Source: Salminus brasiliensis (lineage: Eukaryota; Chordata; Actinopteri; Characiformes; Bryconidae). From it: DNA of 64,000 bases. The notes below the pieces were generated by a model. The model ran no database searches, had not been told where the DNA came from, and saw nothing but the letters and a program-made list of their open reading frames with translations. The stretch's first letter is position 1. Each line of letters starts with the position of its first letter. Of the stretch, positions 34,018-46,179 are shown piece after piece. The translations under genes were made by a program, and so were the position numbers. Where the stretch lies: positions 31,694,436 through 31,758,435 of the forward strand of contig NC_132892.1 in the NCBI RefSeq assembly GCF_030463535.1, read 5' to 3'.

Positions 34018-35967
34018 CACTGTAACCTTCACAGAAAGATCATAAATTAGAAACCACTTGTTTATTTACAGTTTAACAGATGCCGTTTTACGGGTTATCA
34101 GTATGTCTGTATCTGCTAAACTGCTTTCATCACGTAGACAAAGCCTTCATACATGCTGCAATTCACTATCTGAGACTTCGTAAGCAGATACTAGTCCTCC
34201 AGTTTTAAATTCGGTGATGCCTGGTAGGTTAAACTTCTAACCTGTTGGTAAAAAGGGTACTTTACGTTTGGAAAGCAGCAGCTGTAACCAAACACATTGA
34301 AGGATGATGCTGCAGGCCGGAGACCAAGTTAACGCAAGCAAAGAGCAGAAATTATGTCAATAAATTTTTTACTGAAGCCAATTACTAAACCACTTTTGGT
34401 TAGCTGTCCATCATTTTGTACTGCAGCCAAAGGATTTCACATTGCTGCTCACAGGAGGTTGTTTTGCGGCAGCATTGAAGGCTCTGTGTTGATGCGTTAG
34501 AACGTTGAGGAACAGACAGCTTCGTTTTTAGATATAATGTATTGCTAATGCAACTCAGATAGATAATCTGATAGCAAAGTAACTTTATATTTGCCAAGTT
34601 TTGAATCAATACCCATAACATTAATTAGCCAACTCAGAGATTGTAGCCATCAGAGGTGTAGGTAACAAATTACATTTACTCTTGTTACTGAAATTGGCTC
34701 ATTTTTGTGTACTTGTACCTTTTGTACTTAAAGTAAAATCATTTACGACCATAATTACATCATTAATGTAAGGATTAGTTTTAATAATCAGAAATCCTTT
34801 TTAAAATAAATTCTAATTTTACTTTTATCTAAGTATGTCTTGTTTGAAGTATTGTACTTCGCTAAGTTTTAGGTCTTGTCAGATACTTGAAAAAAAAGTA
34901 AAAAGCTTGCAAGAAAAACAGTGTACACCCCGGAAACTACTGCAATGAATGATGGGCAGGAGAAAACAAATTGGCACTAAAATCAAAAGAAAAATAGAGA
35001 CCGACAATCAACCCTGTAATAATGACGTTTGTGTTGTGCCTTTAAGACACTATATTTAGGTCATCTTATGTTCATGTGCATTGTGGGAAATCACTTGTTA
35101 GACAGAGACAGCTGTGTTAAATGAGCCTCATCTACCTTACACTTTTAGTAACGCTGCTATGGCGCTTCATAGTTTCACGTTTCAATTAAATATTAGTAGT
35201 TATGAGACCTGGCATGATATTAGCCACGTTCCAAAGCCTAGGCAGAAGTGTCAAGTGAGGAAGGACAAATACTTCATTGTCTTACTACAGTAGAAATGTT
35301 GGTTCTCTAAACTTTACTGGAGTAATTCTTTATTTTTCAGACTTTTTACTTCTACTTCTTACATTTTCCCCCAATTATCTGAGCTTTCTCCTGCTTACAT
35401 TTTAAAAACAGCCTCGTTCCTCCTATTTCATTTCCCTTAGTTTTCATTCCGGCTCTTCATCAATAAAAACCCTCTCCAGATAAAGTGAGAGTCTGATCCT
35501 GATTGGATGAGAAGTATAAACAGACACCATTCTGACTCCCTATTGGTTTATAAGAGATCATCACACCTGCACCCGTCCCGTCCCTCTCCAGCGAGCTCAC
35601 AGCAGACGTCTGTAGTCTAGTATGAAGACTGTATCCGTGGCAGAGACTCAAGAGAGCTGCAGTGAAACGTCCCGACTGAGCCCCACATTTACATTCCAAT
35701 AAAGCTTATTGATCACACGCCTCTGAAGTCTGACTTTCTGCAGCTTTACAAAACATCTAGACAACGACTCCTCATATTTTCCTCCATGAAGCTCATGTTA
35801 ATGCTCAGTAGAGCACAGAGACGCTCCTTTAATAGAGCTGATATTACTGAAATGCTTAATTTTCAATGGGCAGATCTGCAGCTGAAACAGGAGCCTAGTG
35901 CAGCCCAACATTTTTAACAGCAACATTTTAATAGATCATTCTCCTCATTATGACTTTTAGAGAAATG

Positions 35968-35978
35968 TTTTTTTTTTT

Positions 35979-36009
<31 letters not shown>

Positions 36010-36015
36010 GGGGGG
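35968..36015 (+). repeat. poly(T)-poly(G) tract
   Basis: A run of about 22 T is followed by about 27 uninterrupted G in gene B intron 1. The flanks (GTACTTTTACTTGAGTAAAA and similar, 36085-36140) are a common fish repeat also seen near 59570-59960. Nothing else recognisable lies in 34018-36500. Confidence 0.8.
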
Positions 36016-37221
36016 TGTAGTGCACTATAGACCCCGCAGCCTAAGCTTTCGGCCTTTGTTTTCCTTCCAGTACTTTTACTTTTCTACTTGAAGTCGTTCT
36101 GAAACCAGTACTTTTACACTTTTACTTGAGTAAAAAGCTTAAGTTGATACTTCAGCTTCTATAGAACTCTTTTAAAACCTAGTATCTCCGCTCACTTCTA
36201 CCTGAGGATGAATGAATGTCAGTACTTTTGACACCTTTGTTGGTCAAAAGTGACTGGCTCCCGGGGGTCCCATTTCTTTTGTGATTGACTAATCTACTAT
36301 GACTGCTTAAATGTTCTTTTGTTACTAAAATATTTGATAAATAAGATACAAATAAATCATTATACAAGTCAAAACATAAGCAAAAAAGAACTGGATAAAT
36401 ATGATATCCCAATAATATTGATCAATCAAAACTCACTTACTAATTACACTAATGAGGAGTTTCAGAAACAGCTCATTATAGAAAACAATTATAGATATTA
36501 TAGATAACAAATTCTCAAGGTGAAGCATGAACACGTCTCGAAAGCACAGAAGTAACCAAGCCCAGTAACATTACACAAACAGCCCGCAGTTACCCGACTT
36601 TGAAAGTCTCAGTAAATAAATAAATGTAGCACAGTGTTGCTTCTTGGCGTTTTCTGTTTCAATGTTTTGTTTAGTTTTTTGTCTAACAACCACAGCCTCC
36701 TGTCTACCCAGCCAAGAGGAAACGTTATGCCTCTGCTGAACGGCTGTGTGTTATTTTAGTTTAGACTGTTAGACATGTCTGTGGGCAGTCATGTATGTCG
36801 TATAAAACTCATATCTCCAAAACAGCTTTCAGAGGAGGAGGAAAAAAACTTAATCTTAACAATGGAAGTCAATGTAAAATATTTTATTCCAAGTCATTTT
36901 GGAGCATTTCTATTGGTCCATTTATCATAAAATTCTGACATAATGTAGAGACCAACTGCCAGCGTCACATTCTGACAAAAGGGTTTGTTTGTTTCTTTGG
37001 GGTTTTTTTTTTGTGTGTTTTTTTTTTTTTTTGCACGATTGTGCCAACAAGCACAACTTTTTACCATCGAGTTAAATTAGAGACCAGTCGCTCAAGTAAA
37101 ACTTTTAGACCAGTTTACTTCACTCATACGATTTGCACTACCAGATCGACTACCAAAGTGCATCAGCAGTTCTTACAAAGAACCAACACCAGTTCAAGAA
37201 GCATAACGAGCATTTTCTTAC

Positions 37222-37365
37222 CTTAATGAAGCGTGTTCATCTCTTCACCCCAGAGAACAAATGCCGAGAACAGGAGGAGCTCTCACCATGTAAACTGTCA
37301 AACTGGTAATAGTGAAAGTGTTGCTGACTCCCTAACACATGTACCTCCCTATTTATTTTAGACTT
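37222..37365 (-). promoter_or_regulatory. Gene B 5' UTR exon and proximal promoter block
   Basis: Donor ATTAAG|GTAAGA follows the exon. Upstream text (AACACATGTACCTCCCT read on plus, an E-box CACATG) and a purine-rich GGAAGGAAG on the minus strand recur before gene D and, more loosely, gene C. Such ETS/PU.1-like sites suit leukocyte promoters (inference). No TATA box was noticed. Confidence 0.45.
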
Positions 37366-37586
37366 CCTTCCTTTAAGGCCTGCAGCCAAAACCCCACTCT
37401 GCTGTAAAGGAGAGTGAGGCCCAACACACTTTAATGTTGGCTAAGTAATATTACAGCTTAATAATATTGTACACACACAATATTAAAATGTAGATTTTCT
37501 AGGTTTCCAGGTCCTAAAGTGTTTGTGAACCATTCAGCAGTAAGAGAAGATTCCTTACTGAGAAGATTCCTTCATCTTCTTCCTGT

Positions 37587-37850
37587 TCATGGCTGTGGTG
37601 CGTCCAGAGCCTCCCTGGAATCATTGGGCACAGGGCAGGAACACCCCCTGGACAGGGCACCAGTCCATTGCAGGGTAACACACAGACCCATCCATTCACA
37701 TCGAGGGGCATTTGCCAGTTTGCCTATCATGTGTGTTTAATGGGAGGTGGGTGGAATCTGGAATACCAGGAAACCCTTAAGCTGACCTGCCGAAGCAGGG
37801 AGCTCTGAAGATGTCCTGTGGTGTCTGGCACCAAACTAGAGGCCGGATTC
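37587..37850 (+). repeat. LINE-3'-end type repeat plus Tc1 scrap
   Basis: Contains GGGCACAGGGCAGGAACACC and GTCCATTGCAGGGTAACAC, wording of a dispersed fish LINE tail. It then has GTCCTGTGGTGTCTGGCACC, the inverse of the Tc1-family 3' part seen at about 12165. The same pair recurs at 51437-51720. Confidence 0.5.
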
Positions 37851-38137
37851 TGGCAGGTTAAATCGAATACAGATAAAATATATTGTCTTGAGGGTGAATC
37901 TGGAGAAATCGCTGGATTAGTAAAAATTCAGAAGTCAATAAGATGTTCAAAAACACAGTTTACCGTGGTTTACCGTCTTACCACACAAAACGTTTGCTAC
38001 ATGTTACCTTATGTTGGTGTCTGTTCCACTACCATCCATGATATTGTAAGGAATTCACTTCCACTGGTGATCTTCTAATGTCAACATACTTTTTAGTACT
38101 GTAGTATACAGATTTGGATTCAGCCTATTAATCAAAT

Positions 38138-38500
38138 ACTTATGCACCAATTGACCATAACATTAGTACCACCTGCCTAATATTGAGTAGATTTGACCAT
38201 TCCAGGCATGTTCTCCACAAGACCTCTGAAGGAGTTCTTGTGAGGTTGGTCCCCATTAATCGCATCAATGAGCCTTAGGTGACCCTGTTGCCAGTTCACC
38301 AGCTGTCCCTTCTTGGAGCATGTTTGGTAGGTACTGACCACTGCATGCCATTGGCCTGATATTTTGGAGATACTCTGACCCAGTTGTCTAGCCATCACCA
38401 TTGAAATTATTGACCCATGTTTCTTGATTCATGGTTCTTATGCCATTTTTCACTTCACCTGTTAGTAGTACTAATGTTATGGCTGATCTGTGTATTTTGG
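38138..38500 (-). mobile_element. Tc1-family fragment
   Basis: The edges read TTGACCATAACATTAGTACC and AGTACTAATGTTATGGCTG, inverse repeats of the 11742-12292 family. The interior is the transposase 5' part in reverse orientation, heavily mutated. Confidence 0.55.
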
Positions 38501-41500
38501 ACTGTACCATGGACTGTAATTACAGCAGCTTAATTTCCATTAACATTCCACATTAATTTTAGCTTCTAACTGCATGTAAAATTTGAGCCGTCATGGTGGA
38601 CTGGACATAATGGGGTTCAGATGAACACTTTCATGAACACAGTTCATCAGCAGCAATCGGAAACTGAGATGAAGCCATTTCCTGTACAGAGGACAGAATT
38701 AGTCTTATTTAAATATAAAAAGAGGAAGAAGGAGAGGGTTACTCTAATTCAGCTGTGGGGGTAGGGTGGAGTTGCACCACACAGCAGGTTAAAGAGCACC
38801 ACAGCAGACAGTTTGTGTCCAAGCGTCAATGAAACAGGGGTATATCTATACATACAGCTCTGGAAAAAAATAAGAGACCACTTTTTTTTCTTAAATTTGC
38901 GTCTCTATGTGTTCAGCAGTCGTTTTATTCCAGGCATTTCATCAAACAGAGCCAAGTTACCTAAATTTGCATATGACTATGAACGGTATAAAGTCCCAAC
39001 AGCAATGTGAAAGATTAGTGGAGAACCGGTCAAGACATGAGAGCTGATTGGCTGTCGAGGTTATTTCACCATAGTGATTTCTGAATGATCTCAAAGTTCA
39101 GATATTAGTACTGTGTTTAAATTTGAATAATAACTTATTTGCATTATAATTATTATAATAATAATTTATTTGCATTATTTGAGGAGTTGTCATTTCTTCA
39201 AATAAATAAATGCTCTAAGCAGTAATATTTTTATTTGGAATTTAGGGGAAATGTTGTCCATGATTTATGAAATACAATGCAAATGTTCATTTCCCTAAAA
39301 CACACTGCCTATAAATTGTAAAACCAGTAGGGTGTTCATATAGGGGGGTCTCTTGCATATATGAGACACCAACGTTGGTACATAAAACTAAAGGTTTTAT
39401 ACCACAATATTTGAAAAATGCTATAAAGCATATATATTTTAACATTATACAGTGTTAATAGAATAAAGCCCTATCCGTATGGGAAAACATTTGCATGGGA
39501 TCCTGGGGTAATTCTCTGTTTTACTAGGCTCTTCTGTGATTTTATTCCTGTCCAAAACAACCACATCCATGTTTTTCTCCCCTGTCCTCTTTTACAGGCC
39601 GAATTACAGACAGTTTTTAACCAAACTCATGGCTCGTCTGATCATTTTAGTCCCATCCAGATTCACATCTCTGTTTTTCATAGCAGGTATCGCACCTTAT
39701 TTATTCTTCAAGCGTCAGTTCAGCAACTGTGGGGAAAACACTGAGACTGGGAAATCCCCAGACCCCCGAGAACCTAATATATGCCTGGAGATCCTGAGAA
39801 GATGAACTTCAGTACCTCTCTAAGTCTTACCTAGTTGCTCCACGACATTCACTTCTTTAGAGATGCCTCTGGAAAGTCATATGGCATACATGGCATTCTT
39901 CTGTTCACAGGAAAAGGGAGGAAAAATACACCCTGCTCTCCTACTGGCCAGGTCACGCGTAGCCCCATGAGAATACTAGAGCACCATAACAAGACTAGGG
40001 CAGCTTCTGGGTAACAAGCTCGCCTTACCTATTCGAGGAGTCTTACAGTGGTTGAATCCTATGCCTAAAGAATGCCTAAAGAATTTTGTGGAATGGTGCT
40101 ACATTGACACTGCAAGGAACCCTGCCAACAACCTCACACTCAGCAAATGCCACAAGGTCCCTACCGTGGGACATCGCTTGTGAGACAGAATGAACACATC
40201 TTTAAAGCACAAAAGTAACCAAGCCAAATAAAATAAATAAATGTAGCACAGTGTTGCTTCTTGCCGTTTTTCTGTTTCAATGTTTTGTTTAGTTTTTTGT
40301 CTAACAACCACAGCCTCCTGTCTACCCAGCCAAGAGGAAACGTTGTGCCTCTACTGAACGGCTGTGTGTTATTTTAGTTTAGACCTTTCGTGTCTGTGGG
40401 CAGTCATGTATGTCCTTTAAAACTCATATCTCCAAAACAGCTTTCAGAGGAGGAGGAAAAAAACTTAATCTTAACAATGGAAGTCAATGTAAAATATTTT
40501 ATTCCAAGTCATTTTGGAGCATTTCTATTGGTCCATTCTTCATAAAATTCTGACACAATGTAGAGACCAACTGCCAGCGTCACATTCTGACAAAAGGGTT
40601 TGTTTGTGTCTTTGTTTTGGGTTTTTTGCACGATAGTGCCAACAAGCACAACTTTTTACCATCGAGTTAAATTAGAGACCAGTCGCTCTAGTAAAACTAG
40701 ACGGTTTCAGACTGGTTTACATCACTCATGCGTAAACCATCACTACCAGATCGACTACCAAAGTGCATCCGCAGTCAATCAAACAGGGGTATATCTATAC
40801 ATACAGCTGTGGAATTTTGTTATTTGTTCTTAAATTTGCATCTAGGTGTTTGGCAGTTTGATGAAATGCCTGGCAGATGTTTTATTCCAGGCATTTCATC
40901 AAACAGAGCAAAGTTACCTAAATTTGCAGACTGCGAATGGCATTAAGTCCCAACAGCAATGTGAAAGACTAGTGGAGAGCCGGCCAAGACATGAGAGCTG
41001 TAATTGGCTGTCGAGGTTATTTCACCATAATGATTTGTGAATGCTCTCAAAGTTCAGATATTAGTACTGCGTTAAAATTTTAAATAACTTATTTGCATTA
41101 TTTGAGCAGTTGTTTTGGAGCAGTTGTCATTTTTCCAAATAAATAAATGCCCTAAATAGTAATATTTTTATTTGGAATTTAGGAGGAAATGTTGTCCATG
41201 ATTTATGAAATACAACGCAAATGCTAATATCCCTTAAACACACTGCCTATAAATAGTAAAACCAAACACCAGACACCAAAGTTGGTACATGAAACTTAAG
41301 TTTTTATACCACAATATTTGAAAAATGCGATAAAGCATATATATTTTAATATTATACAGTGTTAATAGAATAAAGCCCTATCCGTATGGGAAAACATTTG
41401 CATGGGATCCTGGGGTAATTCTCTGTTTTACTAGGCTCTTCTGTGATTTTATTCCTGTCCAAAACAACCACATCCATGTTTTTCTCCCCTGTCCTCTTTT

Positions 41501-43299
41501 ACAGGCCGAATTACAGACAGTTTTTAACCAAACTCATGGCTCGTCTGATCATTTTAGTCCCATCCAGATTCACATCTCTGTTTTTCATAGCAGGTATCGC
41601 ACCTTATTTATTCTTCAAGCGTCAGTTCAGCAACTGTGGGGAAAACACTGAGACTGGGAAATCCCCAGACCCCCGAGAACCTAATATATGCCTGGAGATC
41701 CTGGGAAGATGAACTTCAGTACCTCTCTAAGTCTTACCTAGTTGCTCCACGACATTCACTTCTTTAGAGATGCCTCTGGAAAGTCATACGGCATACATGG
41801 CATACTTCTGTTCACAGGAAAAGGGAGGAAAAATACATCCTGCTCTCCTACTGGCCAGGTCACGCGTAGCCCCATGAGAATACTAGAGCACCATAACAAG
41901 ACTAGTGCAGCTTCTGGGTAACAAGCTCGCCTTACCTATTCGAGGAGTCTTATAGTGGTTGAATCCTGATGCTTTAATATGTTCATGGGAACTCGAGTAG
42001 CAAAGATTTGAGAATTTTAAGCTACATTGACACTGCAAGGAACCCTGCCAACAACCTCACACACAGCAAATGCCCCAAGGTCCCTACCGTGCCTAATTGA
42101 TGGACCTCCTCCTTCACTTGCATCGGAATGGCACCTTCATTGCACTTTGGAGCCCACTAAGGTGAACCACCTTCTGTGGTATGGCAACGTCAGCGTTATT
42201 AAAGACTAAGGGAAGTAAGCCAGCCAACTACTTAACCTATCCCCAGAGTTTAACAGAATCTGTGAGCTCCTCCCAGTAGGTGGGTGGCTGAGCCAAGCCA
42301 AGAATCTTGACTAAAAAGCTGTAGTCCTAATACTAGTTCTATTAGAAGAATTGAAGAATTAGAATTAGAAGAATTAGAAAAATATTTATATGGAAAAATT
42401 TAAAACCTTAAAAAAACAATTATTTTAAAGTATTTAGAATAAAATATAAAATATAAATCAGAGTCTGAGTGGAGGGGGTTAAAAATTAAAATGACTCCAG
42501 CTATACATATGACTTCAAACAAGATTCATACAGGATGTTAGTGATCAAACAATACAAATAAAATATTAATACATTTCTATATTAATTAATTGTAAGAAAT
42601 ATAGCAATTTTCCAAGTACATAAATAATATGTACAGAGAATAAATAGCTACATAAATAAATACAAAGAATTAAATTCACAGGTTAATGTTAATGGATCCT
42701 CAAACCGTGCATTTTTTTCTTTCTTTAAAGCTATGTGGAACCACGCTAGAAATAAATGAATAGGCAAAGACAACGCACCGCTTTTTGTACGTAATGAGAG
42801 GGGTCAGAGGACCGGGGCTCGGCGCTTATAGTTGTAAACACTGGTGACTTGCTAAACCAGCACTAACAATTTATACTGGTCTTTTTCTTCTATATATAAT
42901 AGTGCAGGAACCAGAGTTCAACTTACTAAGTAGCAGAACACTGAGACCAGATAGGAAAGATACAGCAATACAGATGTTCCCACAGTCAGATGTGACATAC
43001 TTCTGGCTTTGCTGAAAAAGAGTTTGAAATATAAAGCAAGAGCATGAGCAAGAGTCAGCTTTTTGACTAGGGTGCAAGCAGAATGCAGCATTATTGTTTC
43101 AGAGATCACATGCAATGCATTGTGATTCGTATCCAGATGCCAAACCTCCAGTAGAAGCATGCATTCTAGCATCAGACTCTAAACTCCAGACTTGTTCCAA
43201 CGCCCATTCTCAACCCATTGTAATTTTCAGAATTATTGAATTTTTGGGTCACAATGCAGCTTTTCATGTAAATCTAAACATCTAACATTGAATTGGCCA

Positions 43300-43660
43300 A
43301 TAAAATAATGCAACATAAGGGTTCCCTTTTTTACATATACTGTTTTGGAGAAAGGTTTTTATTTCAACAGTGCAGATGTGATCATCACTACAGTTAAAAA
43401 AGTGCATGGTACAGCGATACAGCATATACATACAAAATATAACTATGCTGCACGCAGGCAGTTCACAGATAACAGGGTTTTTGAAATAAAAAAATTTCCA
43501 ATGTGGAATTTTCATTTGTACAAGATAAAAAAGAATTCATTATAAAAATAACCCCAACTTTAGAGGGCTTAATCTGCAGCTTTAACAGCTTTTATATTCC
43601 CATTTCAGATTGATGCCAGACACTGACCGCGGGACTGATTTGTACTGTGGCCCTACAAAG
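43300..43660 (-). other. Gene C 3' region homologous to gene B 3' region
   Basis: Aligns by eye with 15300-15720. It fixes the end of the gene C locus and shows that the segment between it and 46180 is where the tail exons should lie. Confidence 0.5.
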
Positions 43661-43761
43661 CAAACAAAAGGCAGAATTCAAAATTAAAATGACCACAAAT
43701 TCGAGGGTCGCTCATACCGGAACTGAAGTACCATTTTACCTGCGGACAATTCAGCAAAACC

Positions 43762-43842
43762 ATGATCAAGAAGAAAGCCACTGAAGACGAAGAATCTAAA
43801 GAAGCGGCAGAGACTATTTTCAGGGAACTAATTCAAGACAAA
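43762..43842 (+). other. Exon-like plus-strand ORF, unassigned
   Basis: ATG 43762 opens a reading M-I-K-K-K-A-T-E-D-E-E-S-K-E-A-A-E-T-I-F then R-E-L-I-Q-D-K, with biased, coding-like composition. It stops at a good donor (G|GTAAGC at 43843). CpGs are more frequent around it than in the surrounding AT-rich DNA. I do not recognise the protein. It could be a first exon of a transposon gene or of an inserted host-gene copy. No second exon was found. Confidence 0.3.
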
Positions 43843-44439
43843 GGTAAGCTTTCTGTTGTATGCGCTTCGGCTTTTTGCCCTGTTTAGACTTGTTGGCCTG
43901 GTTGGTCTGATTGGCTGTACAGCAGCTTTCAATAGCAGGCCGATACATTTCCAGGATGTATGCCACGAACATTTCCGGTGTTAGCGAACCTCAAATGCAG
44001 TATGCTTTAAACCCGCTGTGTTCCTAGCTTTGTTTGCTTTGAAAACGTTTTGGTCAGGAAAATACGGACGCTCTGTGAAAAATGCTTTATTAAGGTCTCT
44101 GTTGTCAAAATGGGACTTTTGTTTTTGTTTGTTTTTTTGCAACAAAATGAAGATATACCTAGTGATGGTTTTATCCATTTGGTCTCAAAAACTCTGTACT
44201 GTTTTGTCATTTGTGATATGCGAGTTTAACGTTTTTGTATGAAGTATGATAGTAATAAGCACAGTACATAAGCTTATGAAACAAACAATAAAATGATAAT
44301 GTTAAAAATGATGTGTAATGATGCTATTTTATGCAAAGGACTGCTGCCAAAGATTCCAGCACAGAAACAAAACATTGTTTCCATTCCTGATGATCTGTAT
44401 GTTACATCTTGTAATTCTGACTCCAGGCTTCATTCAGTC

Positions 44440-44886
44440 CCATTGCCACCCTAGGTGTATAAAATCCAGCCTCTAGCTCTGCAGTCTGCCTCTATTCCAC
44501 ACATCAGTGAAAGAACTGGAGGTTCTGAAGAGCTCACTGAGCTCCAGCGTGGTTCTGTATGTAATAGGAGACACCGCTGCACCAACAACAACAAGTCAGC
44601 TGGTGAAATTTAGACCTTCCATCCTAGATCTTCCTCCATCAGCTGTGAGTGGTGTTATTATTGAACAGTGGGAGAGTTTAGGAGGAACAGCTCACAGAGA
44701 GCAGCTCAGCCACCGAGTGTCTGAGTGCAGAAAAGTCTCCAACTGACTCAATAACTGCAGCAGAGCTCCAGACATGCTGCTGTTAGAGCTTAGAGTAAAG
44801 GGGGGGGGCAGCTCCATATTAATGCCTATGGGTTTAAAATAGGACGTCATAAAAGCTCCTGTAGGTGTCCACATACTTTTGTCCAC
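44440..44886 (+). mobile_element. Tc1-like 5' fragment in gene C tail region
   Basis: Reads L-E-V-L-K-S-S and a broken HTH region (S-A-V-S-G-V-I-I-E-Q-W-E-S-L-G-G-T-A) of a Tc1-like transposase. It ends with GTCCACATACTTTTGTCCAC, the end sequence of that family. Truncated. Confidence 0.55.
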
Positions 44887-45185
44887 TATAATGCAAAAAG
44901 ATATTTGTTTACAAAAACTCCTTTGGATGGAAATGTGATGTGAAATACTACCGTACTAGTCCTATAATTATAATTGGAGTACAGTGAGCTTTCAATGCTG
45001 GGCTTCTCCAGATGGTGGCTGCAGTTGAACGTGGTATTTTGTAGAGGTCTAAGAACAGCCAGGAATCCAGGGTACAACTATTAAAGGAGTTTAAAGGAGT
45101 GCTTCAGTAAAAATCTAAATTTGGTGTTTAGAATTTCTGCTTCCTTAAATTAAGTCAAAAGTCATCTAAATCCTTGCTGTTAAGA

Positions 45186-45345
45186 GGGTGAATTAGCCTA
45201 ATCTGGGACACTTTTGCATTACTAATCTTAAACTGGATTTTTGATTACATGCCATCACAGCTTGCGTTGACCTATAGTTTTATTGACTTCCATTGATTTA
45301 AAGAAGCACTGATGTCCCACAATAGGGAAATTCACCCTACATGCT
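45186..45345. mobile_element. Small MITE in gene C tail region
   Basis: The left end AGGGTGAATTAGCCTAATCT with GGGAC and the right end GTCCCACAATAGGGAAATTC with ACCCT form imperfect terminal inverted repeats about 160 bp apart. It interrupts the part homologous to the gene D tail and 3' region. Confidence 0.55.
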
Positions 45346-46179
45346 CACACTCTTAACCTAATCAACTCACATCTATGTCGACATTAACAATTCCAGAGGT
45401 GACACAGTATGAGCTGTAAAAATGAACAAAACTATACCATGTAGCTAAATGCTGGGGTCAGCCATTTTGGCCCCAGGTGTTGTGTCGACCCCCAACTCCA
45501 CCACAGAATTTGAAGTTGTGAAAAGTTGCTTGTGGCATTCTGCATTTGTGTGGTGTTCAAAAGAGGCCTGGCTCCTCTATAGTGAAAGTAAAAAAAAACA
45601 TAAGGCATTACATATGACAAATCAACAGGTTATGGAAGTGGAAAATGGAAGAGATACAAAGTTTTTGCGTGACGACGTGTGTACAACAGGCAAAACAAGA
45701 AATCCAAACAAAGAAGACTGCCTACTACAAACTACTATATACTATTCTAGTTCTTTTTTTAAAATATTTAATGCATCATACAATACAACAGACCTGAATT
45801 ATGTCTTTATGCATCCTAGATGGCACTGTTGGTCTGGCAGTGGTCTGTAATTGGCTTGCCTGTGCAAAGGGTATCCAGCTTTTGATGGAGTCTCTATTGT
45901 TTACTTGTAAAAATCTAATTATCAAATGATCAAAATGATCAAATGTCCATACTTACATAGGTTAAGTTTCCTGAGTAACTATATTATAACATGTTACGTA
46001 TTATTTGTTGCTCTTATTATTATTATCGTTTCTGTACAAGAGCACCATTTTTTTTTTCACCACTATTTATGTGGTGACTCCGTCTTCTGGTGATCCGCCA
46101 TAACTTACAGCTCTACTTCTGTGCACTACTGTCTCTAGTAAAATAAGTAAGTAAGCTGTTATGTTTTGTGTGATCTTAC

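Larger units (their letters stand above)
36527..42098. repeat. Tandem segmental duplication (two units)
   Basis: Unit 1 is about 36527-40189 and unit 2 about 40190-42098. Unit 2 lacks the 1.66 kb that corresponds to 37165-38825, which includes the gene B 5' UTR exon and promoter block. Identity is high, for example across 39480-39830 versus 41390-41740. An 89-codon plus-strand frame (39536-39805 and 41443-41712) survives in both with one difference, but it matches nothing I know. Confidence 0.75.

Noticed and set aside
39536-39805. 89-codon plus-strand frame (also 41443-41712) as a gene
   Set aside because: No family recognised and no upstream exons; its conservation is explained by the recent segmental duplication. 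Kept only as a finding.
43605-43652. Terminal exon of gene C
   Set aside because: The acceptor and phase fit, but the sequence aligns with gene B's untranslated region, so it is reported only as a weak candidate and not as a feature.
45432-45620. Minus-strand frame at the position expected for the gene C ITIM exon
   Set aside because: It has no tyrosine motif of the ITIM or YxN kind and no resemblance to the B or D tail exons.
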